The translations under genes were made by a program, and so were the position numbers. Below the pieces are notes generated by a model that saw only the letters and a program-made list of their open reading frames with translations, was not told where the DNA came from and did no database searches. Shown here one piece after another: positions 31,781 to 42,904 of a DNA stretch of 64,000 nt. Every line of letters starts with the position of its first letter. The stretch's first letter is position 1. The stretch comes from Sediminibacter sp. Hel_I_10 (GTDB lineage Bacteria > Bacteroidota > Bacteroidia > Flavobacteriales > Flavobacteriaceae). The stretch covers positions 1,798,001 through 1,862,000 of the forward strand of contig NZ_JHZX01000001.1 in assembly GCF_000688335.1 (NCBI RefSeq), written 5' to 3'.

Positions 31781-31832
31781 TTGTTTTTCAATAATTATAA
31801 TTAGATTTGTTATTGCAAAACGATAATTATAA
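31781..31832 (+). promoter_or_regulatory. Promoter and repeated operator-like motif of the DUF2975/XRE pair
   Basis: TTG (31781-31783) and TAGATTTG (31802-31809) are spaced by 18 bases. The 10-mer ATAATTATAA occurs at 31791-31800, between the two boxes, and again at 31823-31832, just after the expected transcription start; the copies are 32 bases apart, about three helical turns. This is a plausible autoregulatory operator for the XRE protein encoded downstream. Confidence 0.5.
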
Positions 31833-31894
31833 AGTCTTTTTCGATATTCATTAGTTATCCATTGAAACCCTGAAAACGAATTAACCATTTAATC

Positions 31895-32404
31895 ATGAAA
31901 AAATTACCCATACTTAAAAGCCTTGTAGACTTTATTTGGATTATTACCTGTATTCCATTAATTCCTATCATTCTGTTTTTTGCAGTATATATATTTATTG
32001 AGCCAAGCCTAATTTCAGACAGTCTTGAGATGTCTTCTAATCTTTCTGAAGGTTTGCTAAATGGAGCTAGAGTTTTCGTCTTGCTATTTTTTGTAATGGC
32101 TTATGCGCTCATTTATGCATTCTACCTATTTAGAAAAACACTGAGGTCCTTTCAAAAAAGGCAGCCGTTTGCCTTAACGGTTATTAAAAATTTTGAAACC
32201 ATAGGTCGCATACTAATTATATCGGGGATTTCAATGTCTGTTCTATTTTTTGTTTATAGATTAGTATTCGCAAATAAATTTGAAATTTCCTTAGGGGTCA
32301 CACCCTATCTAGCATGTGTATGCTTAGGCTTATTTTTCTTGGTATTAAGCGAACTATTTAGAGTTGCAAAATCTACTAAAGAAGAAAACGAGTTAACCAT
32401 TTAA
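31895..32404 (+). CDS. DUF2975 membrane protein
   Basis: A 169-residue protein with four predicted membrane helices (about 13-35, 55-77, 103-126, 137-158), typical of DUF2975. These proteins are almost always encoded next to a small XRE/Cro-CI regulator of the YozG type, as here: the next gene begins 2 bases after this stop. The membrane protein is presumed to sense or modulate something linked to that regulator, but no mechanism has been shown as far as I know. Upstream lies a promoter with a repeated operator-like motif. Confidence 0.88.
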   Translation: MKKLPILKSLVDFIWIITCIPLIPIILFFAVYIFIEPSLISDSLEMSSNLSEGLLNGARVFVLLFFVMAYALIYAFYLFRKTLRSFQKRQPFALTVIKNFETIGRILIISGISMSVLFFVYRLVFANKFEISLGVTPYLACVCLGLFFLVLSELFRVAKSTKEENELTI

Positions 32405-32406
32405 CT

Positions 32407-32613
32407 ATGTCCATAATCATTAATCTAGACGTCATGCTTGCCAAAAGAAAGATGCAAAGCAACGAATTAGCAGACATTGTTGGTATTACTCCTGCCAATC
32501 TCTCGATATTGAAGACCGGCAAGGCCAAGGCAATTAGGTTCTCGACACTAGAGGCCATTTGTGAAGCTTTAGACTGCCAACCGGCAGATATTTTAGAATA
32601 CAGTGAGGATTAG
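32407..32613 (+). CDS. XRE-family (YozG-like) transcriptional regulator
   Basis: A 68-residue protein that is little more than a Cro/CI helix-turn-helix: MLAKRKMQSNELADIVGITPANLSILKTGKAKAIRFSTLEAICEALDCQPADILEY. The recognition helix is about residues 27-37 (TPANLSILKTG). It is cytosolic and probably binds its own promoter region, where a 10-base motif is repeated. Partner of the DUF2975 gene, 2 bases upstream. Confidence 0.92.
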   Translation: MSIIINLDVMLAKRKMQSNELADIVGITPANLSILKTGKAKAIRFSTLEAICEALDCQPADILEYSED

Positions 32614-32643
32614 CACAGCAACATCAGTATCTTTTTATAAAAT

Positions 32644-32675
32644 GCAAATGCCGAATCTTTCGATTCGGCATTTGC
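32644..32675. terminator. Bidirectional terminator between the XRE gene and atpC
   Basis: Perfect 14-bp stem (32644-32657 with 32662-32675), TTTC loop, with flanking A- and T-rich sequence extending the stem. It serves both convergent transcripts. Confidence 0.9.
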
Positions 32676-32701
32676 GTTTATTATTATGTTTCCGTAGAAA
32701 A

Positions 32702-32995
32702 TTAATCCACCAAAATAATCGCTTTATTATTCTTCATCTCTAGGGTACCAGAGGTAATGGATAACGTCAAAACTTTAGCATTGTCCTTACTTGGGACAAT
32801 TAGGGCATGTCTATCATCTAAATTAGCGTTAGATTGACTATTGGTATAAATCTTTATCGTACCATTGGTCAATGTAGATACAATGGCAGCGTGATTATTC
32901 AACATCTGAAACTCACCATCAGGTCCCGGAACAATAACCGAATCTACTTCACTACTAAATAATGTAGCTTCTGGGGAAACAATTTCTAAATACAT
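32702..32995 (-). CDS. atpC: F1F0 ATP synthase epsilon subunit (short form)
   Basis: A 97-residue subunit of the F1 central stalk. MYLEIVSPEATLFSSEVDSVIVPGPDGEFQMLNNHAAIVSTL is the standard N-terminal beta-sandwich. The protein ends just after that domain (SGTLEMKNNKAIILVD), whereas the E. coli subunit has 139 residues and a C-terminal two-helix domain that inhibits ATP hydrolysis. The stop is clean, so this is a natural short form. It follows atpD by 74 bases on the same transcript; the other ATP synthase genes are elsewhere, as is usual in Flavobacteriia. Confidence 0.93.
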   Translation of the reverse strand: MYLEIVSPEATLFSSEVDSVIVPGPDGEFQMLNNHAAIVSTLTNGTIKIYTNSQSNANLDDRHALIVPSKDNAKVLTLSITSGTLEMKNNKAIILVD

Positions 32996-33069
32996 CTTTT
33001 TTCAGTCTTTAGTTTATAGTCATCTGTTCTCAGTAGCGTCAAAGCAAACTAACAACAAATTCCTAATTT

Positions 33070-34581
<1,512 letters not shown>

Positions 34582-34659
34582 TTATGTGTTTAATTTTTAG
34601 ATATTTCTGCGGAAATATAAGGTGCATTTTCTTTAAGAGAACACACTTTTTTCGCGCTG

Positions 34660-34667
34660 CAAAGATA
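34660..34667 (-). promoter_or_regulatory. -7 promoter element of atpD-atpC
   Basis: TATCTTTG on the minus strand, exact TAnnTTTG match; -33 not clear. Confidence 0.5.
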
Positions 34668-34776
34668 TAAGTTTTAATTTAAAAAAAAACGCTTATTTTT
34701 CTCTTTTTTAGTATAAAAAAAGACCCCTACCATATGATCTATGATAAGGGCACTTTTCTTTAATTATCATTACTAT

Positions 34777-36423
34777 CTACTGTAGCATAGGAGAATAGTT
34801 AGTTGGGTACTCCCCAATGTCTAAAAGATTTCCTGAGGCTTCAAAGTTTGAGCCGTAAGTAGCATCGATAGCCTTCATCACTTCATTAGCAATTAAGGCA
34901 TAACCTCTTGCTGTTGGATGAACCCCATCTAAAGAAAATGCGCCACCAGTAACAAGACTAGAGGTCAAGGTAAAATCTCCGCTAGAAATAGTTCCAGCAG
35001 CAATTCGATTTAAGACCATATTCGCATCTAATACCGCTAATCCAGACTGATCAGCAGATGCCGCAATGGTTGAATTAAACGCTGAGGTAGCTGTAGCAAT
35101 TTCTTCCTGCTCACTAGGTATCAAAACCCATTTGTCTTCCAAAGGCAAAGAAATACCTTCTACCGAAAACTGATTTGCTAAAGTCTCAGGCAAACCTTGC
35201 GATGTTAAAAAATCAACTGAATTGTCATTAACCGTTCCTATTATTGACGAACTCGGCAAAACAAATAAATCGTTCTCATTAGCTTGTCTTGCTTGACCGT
35301 ACACAGCACCTAACAAATTAGCTACCAATGGTGCTGCCGCTGCCGGTAATCCGAAAGACTGAACAAAGGCAGGAAACGTTGGGCTTCCTTGTAAAACAGA
35401 TGCTATTTGAACTGATAAATTTGCCAAACTTTCATCTCTAATAACCACTGCGCTTGCCGCAGTTTCAGAAAAAATGATTTGACGATCAGTCGCGTTTGGA
35501 ACGCCTTGACTTTCTAAAAATGCAAACACTTGATTTAATTGACCAAAAATACCATTTAGTGTTGGTATTTGTGAACCAAAACTAGGGTTGCTAGGATCTA
35601 ACGGATTATAAGGAACCGTTGTAAAATGTGGAATACTTGTAACATTTGGAATATTACCCAATACACCCTGTGCGCCACCAGCAGTTAATGTTTGAATTAA
35701 TGCACCATAAGTTTGATTAAATCCAACACCTGGAGGTCCATCTATTGGTGTGATCGGGTTTGTACCATCTCCACCTGAGAGTGCGTAACCCAAAACATCA
35801 TTATTACCTATCCATAAAGAAAAGAACGTAGGCTCTTGAGTAACTGCTAAAGACACTACACTTGCGTCTGGAGTTGATCCTGTTATTCTAACCGCGTAAG
35901 GATTTGCTAATCCCAAAGAAACATTCGCTAAATTACCGTATCCAGGAGCTAATAAATGAAAGCTCTTAGCACCAGGAACGCCTAAGTTATTGAAAGGACC
36001 TGTTGGGTTATTCAATAAATCTGTACCAACAGTCACTGGTCCAATTACCGATTCTAATGATACAGGAGCACCACCAGTGGTCACTAATCTTGGATTAAGA
36101 ATTCTATTTCCACCAATAGAAATTCCGCCGTAATTATCGGCCATCAAAGGCTGCGTGAAACTTCCTCCTCCAACAAGCGCAAATTTTTGAGATAATAAGT
36201 TTGGAAACGAATTTTCTTGACCAGCAATAAATAATGCATTATCCGTAAATCCCGCAGTTAAGGAGTTTCCTAGAGACACATACTTAGAAAAATTGGCTGA
36301 ACCGGCAGTTAATGCAGGTAATGGTGCCGCTGGCTCTTGTTCAAATGGATCTATAGGATCATCACTACATGATGTTAATCCTATAAATAGGGCAGAAATA
36401 ACTATATATTTAATATGTTTCAT
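34777..36423 (-). CDS. SGNH/GDSL-hydrolase lipoprotein
   Basis: A 548-residue exported lipoprotein: lipobox LTSC with Cys19. SGNH motifs are in order: block I YVSLGNSLTAGF with nucleophile Ser54, block III LWIGNNDVLGYA (about 205), and block V DGVHPTARGYALIANE near the C-terminus, supplying Asp and His. Such enzymes hydrolyse ester bonds in lipids or acetylated glycans. It lies 20 bases after a TonB receptor on the same strand, so the pair probably handles one substrate at the outer membrane. The length, with a large insert between blocks, is typical of Bacteroidota members. Confidence 0.88.
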   Translation of the reverse strand: MKHIKYIVISALFIGLTSCSDDPIDPFEQEPAAPLPALTAGSANFSKYVSLGNSLTAGFTDNALFIAGQENSFPNLLSQKFALVGGGSFTQPLMADNYGGISIGGNRILNPRLVTTGGAPVSLESVIGPVTVGTDLLNNPTGPFNNLGVPGAKSFHLLAPGYGNLANVSLGLANPYAVRITGSTPDASVVSLAVTQEPTFFSLWIGNNDVLGYALSGGDGTNPITPIDGPPGVGFNQTYGALIQTLTAGGAQGVLGNIPNVTSIPHFTTVPYNPLDPSNPSFGSQIPTLNGIFGQLNQVFAFLESQGVPNATDRQIIFSETAASAVVIRDESLANLSVQIASVLQGSPTFPAFVQSFGLPAAAAPLVANLLGAVYGQARQANENDLFVLPSSSIIGTVNDNSVDFLTSQGLPETLANQFSVEGISLPLEDKWVLIPSEQEEIATATSAFNSTIAASADQSGLAVLDANMVLNRIAAGTISSGDFTLTSSLVTGGAFSLDGVHPTARGYALIANEVMKAIDATYGSNFEASGNLLDIGEYPTNYSPMLQ

Positions 36424-36443
36424 GACTACTAATTTTTTATTTC

Positions 36444-39191
36444 TTAAAGGTTATTGATGGTCCAAGACAAATAGTACATTGAGCCAATGTCTGGAGTTCC
36501 TATGGCTGTAAAATACTCGTGACCCATTAAATTAGTTGCTCCTGCTTTGAATGAAGATTTCATCACCGGCACATTCAAATTAATTTGCGCATCCACAGTT
36601 TGGTATGCAGGTATAATACCACTTCCAAAGGTTGCTTCCCAGTAGTAGGTATCACTCCATCTCCATGCCACATTAAATCCGAAATTTTTAAATAAATCCT
36701 CCTTGGCAAAACTCACTTTAGCGCGATGCTCTGGAGTATTAAAACTCAACAAAAAGTCTGGAAAAGCAGCTCTGTCAAAATCCTGTTGTGTATTTGTATA
36801 ACTTCCGCTAAGATCAAAACCATTAAACACTTTTGCAGTTAAACCAATAGAGCCTCCGTAAGAATTAACATTTGCATCTGTGTTGGTATAGGTTTGGTAG
36901 GTTTGAAAATCACCATTTGCTATTGCTGCAACAGATAAGCTTTGATCACCTACAGTTCCGTAGAAAGGTGCGATAACAACTTCTCCTGAAATAAAATCTT
37001 TGTACTGGTTATAGTATGCGCTTGCATCTACTGTTATTTTACCAATTTTCCCTCGGTATCCAACCTCAAATGAGGTGATCTGTTCTGGCTTTACAATATC
37101 AGAGTTACCAATCACCAAATCGTTTGGATTTTCTGACTCGCCAAAGGCTCTTACAGAAGACGCTCGATAAGAATTGTTATAAGCTGCTCCACCAGACTGA
37201 GAGATAGTAGCTGGTTGACCCAAAGCCTGCCCAAGCGGACTAATATTATAATTTCTAACGTATCTGTCAAGATTGGACGGAGCTGAACCTACTAAAATAG
37301 CTCTACCTGCATTTAAGCCGATAAATAAATCTTGAGTTGTAGGATTTCTAAATCCTGTTTGCGCAGAAGCGCGAACATTGTGATTATCATTGATATTTAA
37401 ACCTGCCGAAAATCTTGGAGACACAAAACCGTCGAAAAATTCAGATTTATCATATCGTGCAGAACCTGTTAATTTAAGGGACATTTCGCCTTCTAAGTCG
37501 ATATCCTTTTGAAGTTGTGTATAGACACCAAACTCTGAATAATCGATTGGACCGTCATAATCTGTATATATCGTTCCAGAAGAATTTAATTGATATTGTC
37601 TGTAAGAACCACCAACTTGAATATCAATAACATCCCATAAATGGCTGAAATTGTAATTAGCATCTGAATGGTAATATTTAGACTGATCTTGAAATTTTGA
37701 ACCGACTGTTAAATCTGGATTATTTACACTTTGCTCAAATGCCGCATTAAACTCTGGCGATCCTGGCTCAAAACGACCTGATTCTGCCTGTGCTCTTGCA
37801 GCCGCATGAGCATCTGCATCTGTAGCCCCAGACAAGGTTGCGCCTACGTAGGTGTTGATATATTCTCCAAACCATTGCGTATCTGATTTCCATGCGCGAT
37901 TAATATTAATTCCCGTAAACACCATATCATAAGAATCTCCGGCATTATCTGACACCACATAACCTCTCACAAAGAAGTTATCATTTCTAACCTCTAATTT
38001 GTGCTGTTGTTGAGAGAATCCTCTAATATTATAACGATTTGTTCCTTGATAGATCGTATTTCCTGTGCCGTATTTTCCTACGTAGGAAATTTCAAAATCA
38101 TTTTCCCATGGTCTAAAATACAGACCCCAATCTGCTTTAATACTTTCTGCATTATAATTGGTTAAATCTCTTTCTTCGTATCCTGTTCTTGTTACTACTA
38201 CATCAGGAACAATACCTAGCCCGCCCGATGCTGCTCTAATGTTTGTGCCAACTTCATCACCGTAAATATTATATCCATCATAGTTCAAGCTTGCTCTTGA
38301 GGAGCCTGTCCCGGGTTTCCCATCATAATTATTAGCAGTCCAATCTGTTCCTTTTAACCAACCGAAATTCACTTTTGCTGCAAACTTCTCACTAAATTTA
38401 TAAGCCGCTCTAATCCCTGTATCTCTGTAGGTATTATCACCACCGGCATCTTGAGAGGTGATTCCTTGCTTATGGTATCCAGAGATGCCTTGAAAATCAA
38501 ATGGATTTTTACTTCTCATAAAAAGAATACCATTAAAGGCATTCGCTCCATATAATGCAGAAGCTGCTCCTGGCAATAACTCAACGCTCAAAACGTCGGT
38601 CTCGTTCATACCTACTAAGTTACCAATTGGAAAGTTAAGTGCTGGTGCAGAGTTATCCATACCATCAACCAATTGCATAAAACGTGTATTGGCAAATGTG
38701 GCAAAACCTCTTGTATTTACCGACTTAAAGGTCAAACTGTTTGTGTTTACATCAACCCCTTTTAAGTTTTCTAGACCATCATAGAACCCTGCTGAAGCTG
38801 TGTTCTTTATTTCTTTAAGTCCGAAACGTTCAACAGTCACCGGTGACTCAAAAATACGTTCTGGTGTTCTTGAAGCCGAAATAACGACCTCATCTAAGAA
38901 CGTCCCTTCAACCATAGTTACATCAATCGTTTGCGGATTGGTTGTTACCTCTTTAGTAACCGTATCAAAACCAACACTACTTACTTCAATAGAAAAGGGT
39001 GGTTCTTGATTAATGGTTAATGAATAATTACCATCAAAATCTGTAATAGTACCAGAAGTAGTACCAACAACAATGATGTTGGCGCCTGGCAGAGGTTGCC
39101 CGCTATCATCAACTACCTTACCTTTTACTGTTGTCTGGGCAAAAGTAAATGCACAGCAGAGCAACATCGTCATTTTAATTATTGTCTTCAT
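36444..39191 (-). CDS. TonB-dependent receptor paired with the SGNH lipoprotein
   Basis: A 915-residue outer-membrane receptor. Signal peptide MKTIIKMTMLLCCAFTFAQ; CarboxypepD_reg-like domain (about 20-100, GKVVDDSGQPLPGANIIVVGTTSGTITDFDGNYSL); plug (about 110-230, with NTRGFATFANTRFMQLVDGMDNSAPALNF and LLPGAASALYGANAFNGILFM); then the barrel ending YFTAIGTPDIGSMYYLSWTINNL. The substrate is unknown; pairing with an esterase-type lipoprotein suggests a lipid or an acylated compound rather than a polysaccharide system, and no SusD is present. Confidence 0.93.
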   Translation of the reverse strand: MKTIIKMTMLLCCAFTFAQTTVKGKVVDDSGQPLPGANIIVVGTTSGTITDFDGNYSLTINQEPPFSIEVSSVGFDTVTKEVTTNPQTIDVTMVEGTFLDEVVISASRTPERIFESPVTVERFGLKEIKNTASAGFYDGLENLKGVDVNTNSLTFKSVNTRGFATFANTRFMQLVDGMDNSAPALNFPIGNLVGMNETDVLSVELLPGAASALYGANAFNGILFMRSKNPFDFQGISGYHKQGITSQDAGGDNTYRDTGIRAAYKFSEKFAAKVNFGWLKGTDWTANNYDGKPGTGSSRASLNYDGYNIYGDEVGTNIRAASGGLGIVPDVVVTRTGYEERDLTNYNAESIKADWGLYFRPWENDFEISYVGKYGTGNTIYQGTNRYNIRGFSQQQHKLEVRNDNFFVRGYVVSDNAGDSYDMVFTGININRAWKSDTQWFGEYINTYVGATLSGATDADAHAAARAQAESGRFEPGSPEFNAAFEQSVNNPDLTVGSKFQDQSKYYHSDANYNFSHLWDVIDIQVGGSYRQYQLNSSGTIYTDYDGPIDYSEFGVYTQLQKDIDLEGEMSLKLTGSARYDKSEFFDGFVSPRFSAGLNINDNHNVRASAQTGFRNPTTQDLFIGLNAGRAILVGSAPSNLDRYVRNYNISPLGQALGQPATISQSGGAAYNNSYRASSVRAFGESENPNDLVIGNSDIVKPEQITSFEVGYRGKIGKITVDASAYYNQYKDFISGEVVIAPFYGTVGDQSLSVAAIANGDFQTYQTYTNTDANVNSYGGSIGLTAKVFNGFDLSGSYTNTQQDFDRAAFPDFLLSFNTPEHRAKVSFAKEDLFKNFGFNVAWRWSDTYYWEATFGSGIIPAYQTVDAQINLNVPVMKSSFKAGATNLMGHEYFTAIGTPDIGSMYYLSWTINNL

Positions 39192-39330
39192 TTTAGGGAA
39201 TTAGTTAAGTTTCGTGAAGCAATATAAATAAATATGTCGTATTGCGATGAAAATTCAGCAATAAATTATGCATGCATAATAATATTTAACAAAAACAAGG
39301 GGTAGATACTGAAGATAACATAAAAATAAA

Positions 39331-39361
39331 AGCTGAAAATGAGTATTTTACATTTTCAGCT
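39331..39361 (-). terminator. Terminator of the glycogen-synthase-like/DUF4270/glmS operon
   Basis: Perfect 11-bp stem AGCTGAAAATG (39331-39341) with CATTTTCAGCT (39351-39361), with an A-rich stretch on the left acting as the minus-strand U-tract. Confidence 0.88.
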
Positions 39362-39389
39362 AAAATTATGAGATTCAGTAAGAGTTTGG

Positions 39390-41237
39390 CTATTCTACCG
39401 TTACCGCTTTGGCTAAATTTCTAGGTTGATCCACATTTTTACCAAGCATAAGTGCTATATGATATGACAAAAGTTGCAATGGTATGGTTGTTAGAAGCGG
39501 TGTTAAAGACTCAATAGTTTCGGGAACCTCAATCACGTGGTCTGCAAGCGCTTTTACTTGTGAGTCACCCTCGGTCACAATTCCTATAATCTTTCCTTTT
39601 CTAGATTTAATTTCTTGAATGTTACTCACTACTTTTTCATAATGCCCCTTTTTTGTAGCAATTACAACAATGGGCATATTTTCATCAATCAAGGCGATAG
39701 GGCCATGCTTCATTTCTGCAGCTGGATAACCCTCAGCATGAATGTATGAGATCTCTTTTAATTTTAAGGCGCCTTCTAGAGCTACAGGAAAATTATATCC
39801 TCTCCCTAGATAAAGGAAGTTGCGAGAATCTTTATATATTCCAGCAATAGATTCTACAAAAGTATCAGATGCTAAAGCTTTTTTAACCTTCTCAGGAATC
39901 AGTTCTAATTCTATTAAATGATTTCTATAATCTGAACTTGACAAAGTCCCTTTGGCACGAGCAAGTCTTAAAGCAATTAAGGTAAGAACTGTGATTTGCG
40001 TAGTAAAGGCTTTGGTTGAAGCAACACCTATTTCGGGACCTGCATGCGTATATGCGCCTGCATCGGTCTCTCTAGCAATAGATGAACCGACCACATTACA
40101 AACGCCAAAGACAAAGGCTCCTTTAGATTTTGCCAATTTAATGGCTGCTAAAGTATCTGCTGTTTCACCAGATTGTGAAATAGCAATAACGATATCTTTT
40201 TCGTTTATTATAGGATTTCTGTATCGGAATTCAGAAGCATATTCTACCTCAACAGGTATTCTGGCAATGTCCTCAAATATATACTCGGCAACCAAACCTG
40301 CGTGCCAAGACGTCCCACAGGCAACAATAATTATTCTATCAGCATTGAGAAATCGTTTCATGTTATCCTCAATTCCTGACATTTTTATAATGCCCTCATT
40401 GCTGAGCAGACGACCTCTAAAGGTATCTAAAATGGCGCTTGGTTGTTCGTAAATCTCCTTGAGCATAAAATGATCATATCCTCCTTTTTCAATTTGCTCC
40501 AGATTTAATTGTAATTCTTGAACATAAGGATCTACGAGCGAATCATCTTTGATTTTTCTAATCTTAACCTCTTTACCTCTTCTTATAATAGCTAATTCCT
40601 CATCCTCCAAGTAAATTGCATTTTTCGTATATTCTATAAAAGGCGAAGCATCGCTTGCAATAAAGAATTCATCATCACCAATACCAATAGCTAATGGACT
40701 TCCCAAACGAGCCACGACAATTTCGTTAGGTTTATTTTTATCAAATACAGCTATAGCATAGGCTCCAACAACTTGGTTCAAAGCAATTTGTACAGCCTTC
40801 CCTAATTTTATGTTTTCATTTTTTTTGACGTCTTCAATAAGATTGACCAATACTTCTGTATCTGTGTCAGATTTAAAAGTATAACCTCTTTTTATAAGCT
40901 CAATTTTAAGAGACTCATAATTTTCAATAATCCCATTATGTATAATTACCAAATTCCCGGAGTTAGAAACATGAGGGTGAGAATTCACATCATTTGGAAC
41001 ACCGTGTGTAGCCCAGCGCGTATGACCAATCCCCAAAGTGCCATCTGTAGAAATCTCTCTTTCCAAGCGCTCCTCAAGGTCAGCTACTTTTCCCTTGGTT
41101 TTACAAAGCTTTATATCTGTTCCATCGTATAGCGCAATTCCTGCGCTATCATAGCCCCTATACTCTAATCGCTTTAAACCCTTTAAAATAATTGGATAGG
41201 CTTCTCTATGGCCAATGTAACCGACAATTCCACACAT
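39390..41237 (-). CDS. glmS: Glutamine-fructose-6-phosphate aminotransferase (isomerizing)
   Basis: A 615-residue cytosolic enzyme making glucosamine-6-phosphate for peptidoglycan and lipopolysaccharide. MCGIVGYIG gives the catalytic Cys at position 2 (after Met removal the N-terminal nucleophile); the glutaminase domain covers about 1-235 and two SIS domains follow (CGTSWHAGLVAEYIFEDIARIPVEVEYASEFRYR, then FLYLGRGYNFPVALEGALKLKEISY). The C-terminus LAKAVTVE is the standard one. It is the last gene of a three-gene operon, 6 bases after the DUF4270 gene. No glmS ribozyme is expected inside an operon of this type and none was seen. Confidence 0.97.
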   Translation of the reverse strand: MCGIVGYIGHREAYPIILKGLKRLEYRGYDSAGIALYDGTDIKLCKTKGKVADLEERLEREISTDGTLGIGHTRWATHGVPNDVNSHPHVSNSGNLVIIHNGIIENYESLKIELIKRGYTFKSDTDTEVLVNLIEDVKKNENIKLGKAVQIALNQVVGAYAIAVFDKNKPNEIVVARLGSPLAIGIGDDEFFIASDASPFIEYTKNAIYLEDEELAIIRRGKEVKIRKIKDDSLVDPYVQELQLNLEQIEKGGYDHFMLKEIYEQPSAILDTFRGRLLSNEGIIKMSGIEDNMKRFLNADRIIIVACGTSWHAGLVAEYIFEDIARIPVEVEYASEFRYRNPIINEKDIVIAISQSGETADTLAAIKLAKSKGAFVFGVCNVVGSSIARETDAGAYTHAGPEIGVASTKAFTTQITVLTLIALRLARAKGTLSSSDYRNHLIELELIPEKVKKALASDTFVESIAGIYKDSRNFLYLGRGYNFPVALEGALKLKEISYIHAEGYPAAEMKHGPIALIDENMPIVVIATKKGHYEKVVSNIQEIKSRKGKIIGIVTEGDSQVKALADHVIEVPETIESLTPLLTTIPLQLLSYHIALMLGKNVDQPRNLAKAVTVE

Positions 41238-41243
41238 ATTAAA

Positions 41244-42890
41244 TTAATTTGATTCTGGTTCTGTATAAAACACTTCTAAATATAGCTTTTTCTCTTCATT
41301 GCTTGTATTGTTACCGTAGAGTATGGTGCTCTTCGGATATACAACCGAGCTGATAGGTACTCTCTTAGCATCCTCATCATTATTTGTGAGTACATCTAAA
41401 GGTAAAAAGCTACTTTCTAAATTTATATTTGCTGAAACGGCAATACCCAATTTAACATTTGTAGAATCATTCAGTATTAAATTGTTCAAATGTTCCGTAA
41501 TGCGCATTTTATATTTAATACCCTCATCTGTACTTGTCTCTCTTTGCAAAAGACCTAAATGATTGGTTCTTGAAAATCTAGGAAACGTTGTATTTGCGTT
41601 GTCAAAAGTATAGTCTACTAATGGCCTGTTATTTGTAACATCATATAAATACAAACGGTCAGGCTCATTGCCATTTACAAGGTCTTGATTTACATAAAAA
41701 ACGAGATTCGCCTCATTGATCAATCTTTTACTTTTCAGAAAAGAACCGTCAGGATTTCTTTCCGAAAAAAACTCCTTAAAGTCCTCAAATGCATTATCAC
41801 CAACAGCGGTTTCCCCATTAAAAAGACTTACCTCTGCAATAGCACCTTGTTGGCCCTTTAGAAGCAATATTTCATCACCATCATCGTCGTTGGAATCTGG
41901 TATCGTAAAATCATTATCAAAAAAGTTAACGCGCTTGCCTGAAAAGTTTAGCACGTACGTTGAGTTGACAGGATCTCCTCCTACAATAGAATTTGCTCTA
42001 GTATAGTAAAGCGTGATATTAGCCCCTGATGCTGCTAGATTTAACAATGACATATTTCCTGAACTGCCATTAACTTCTTCTACTTTAAAATAAATTCCAC
42101 GAAAATAATTATTGAAATTATTCTGATTGCTCAATTCAGGTTCACCCTCCTTGTCTAATATTTTTTGTTGCCAAAATGATTTTTCAAGTTTTAATCTCAA
42201 AGCAGGTGCAATTCTTGAAATAACGTCCTCATTGTCTTTAAGCTTTATTTGACTTTCACTTGGCACAAAAGCATCAAGATCAACTATATTAATGTTTTCT
42301 TCCTCATCCTCCAATTGAAGAATTGGGGTACCCTCAAGTTGAGGCGTATTTATATTATCGATTCCTGTAGATCTATTTGCATAATATAGTTGCTGCTCAG
42401 AAACATCTTCTGAAGATGGATTGAAATCGCGCAAGAAATAGTTATTTTCAAATATAGAAAGCTTAATTGGACCGGTTCCATAGACAGAATCTAAATCATA
42501 GAGTGTTTCACCATCGGCTGTAACTTCAGTGGCTGTACTAAAATAGGGTATGGTTAACACAACTGAATCCAACTCAGTACTTTCACCAAAATCAGGATCT
42601 AACGTAGACGATCTTAACTGAGCAACGATAGTAGCCGTAGTTTGCCCGAAATTTGGATCATTATAGATGCCTAATGAGTTAATTGGCAAACCATTAGTTT
42701 GAACTGGCCCTAAGGCTTTTGTTTTTGCAATGACCTCATATTTCTGTGAAGCTGTATTAAAATGTGTTGCATTCTCGTTATTGATGATATCAGATTCAAT
42801 ATCTGCAAAATCCTTATCACAAGCTATAAAACTAGTAATAACAAGGGCTATCAACGCTAGGTTTCTCCCAGCTTTCGTTAAGTTTTTCAT
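41244..42890 (-). CDS. DUF4270 lipoprotein
   Basis: A 548-residue exported lipoprotein; the lipobox SFIAC places the acylated Cys at 24. DUF4270 proteins are a Bacteroidota family of unknown function, and their position between a short glycogen-synthase-like gene and glmS is conserved in Flavobacteriia. Strands such as LDSVVLTIPYFSTATEV, and the segment ELNDSTNVKLGIAVSANINLESSF near the end, suggest a beta-rich surface domain. Shares its transcript with glmS. Confidence 0.85.
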   Translation of the reverse strand: MKNLTKAGRNLALIALVITSFIACDKDFADIESDIINNENATHFNTASQKYEVIAKTKALGPVQTNGLPINSLGIYNDPNFGQTTATIVAQLRSSTLDPDFGESTELDSVVLTIPYFSTATEVTADGETLYDLDSVYGTGPIKLSIFENNYFLRDFNPSSEDVSEQQLYYANRSTGIDNINTPQLEGTPILQLEDEEENINIVDLDAFVPSESQIKLKDNEDVISRIAPALRLKLEKSFWQQKILDKEGEPELSNQNNFNNYFRGIYFKVEEVNGSSGNMSLLNLAASGANITLYYTRANSIVGGDPVNSTYVLNFSGKRVNFFDNDFTIPDSNDDDGDEILLLKGQQGAIAEVSLFNGETAVGDNAFEDFKEFFSERNPDGSFLKSKRLINEANLVFYVNQDLVNGNEPDRLYLYDVTNNRPLVDYTFDNANTTFPRFSRTNHLGLLQRETSTDEGIKYKMRITEHLNNLILNDSTNVKLGIAVSANINLESSFLPLDVLTNNDEDAKRVPISSVVYPKSTILYGNNTSNEEKKLYLEVFYTEPESN

Positions 42891-42904
42891 TAGAGGGCAA
42901 TTAA

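Noticed and set aside
34723-34752. Imperfect hairpin next to an A-tract downstream of the SGNH gene
   Set aside because: The stem is interrupted by mismatches; it may act as a weak minus-strand terminator but I cannot support it.
39952-40452. A 166-codon plus-strand open frame
   Set aside because: Antisense shadow of glmS, whose frame is certain.
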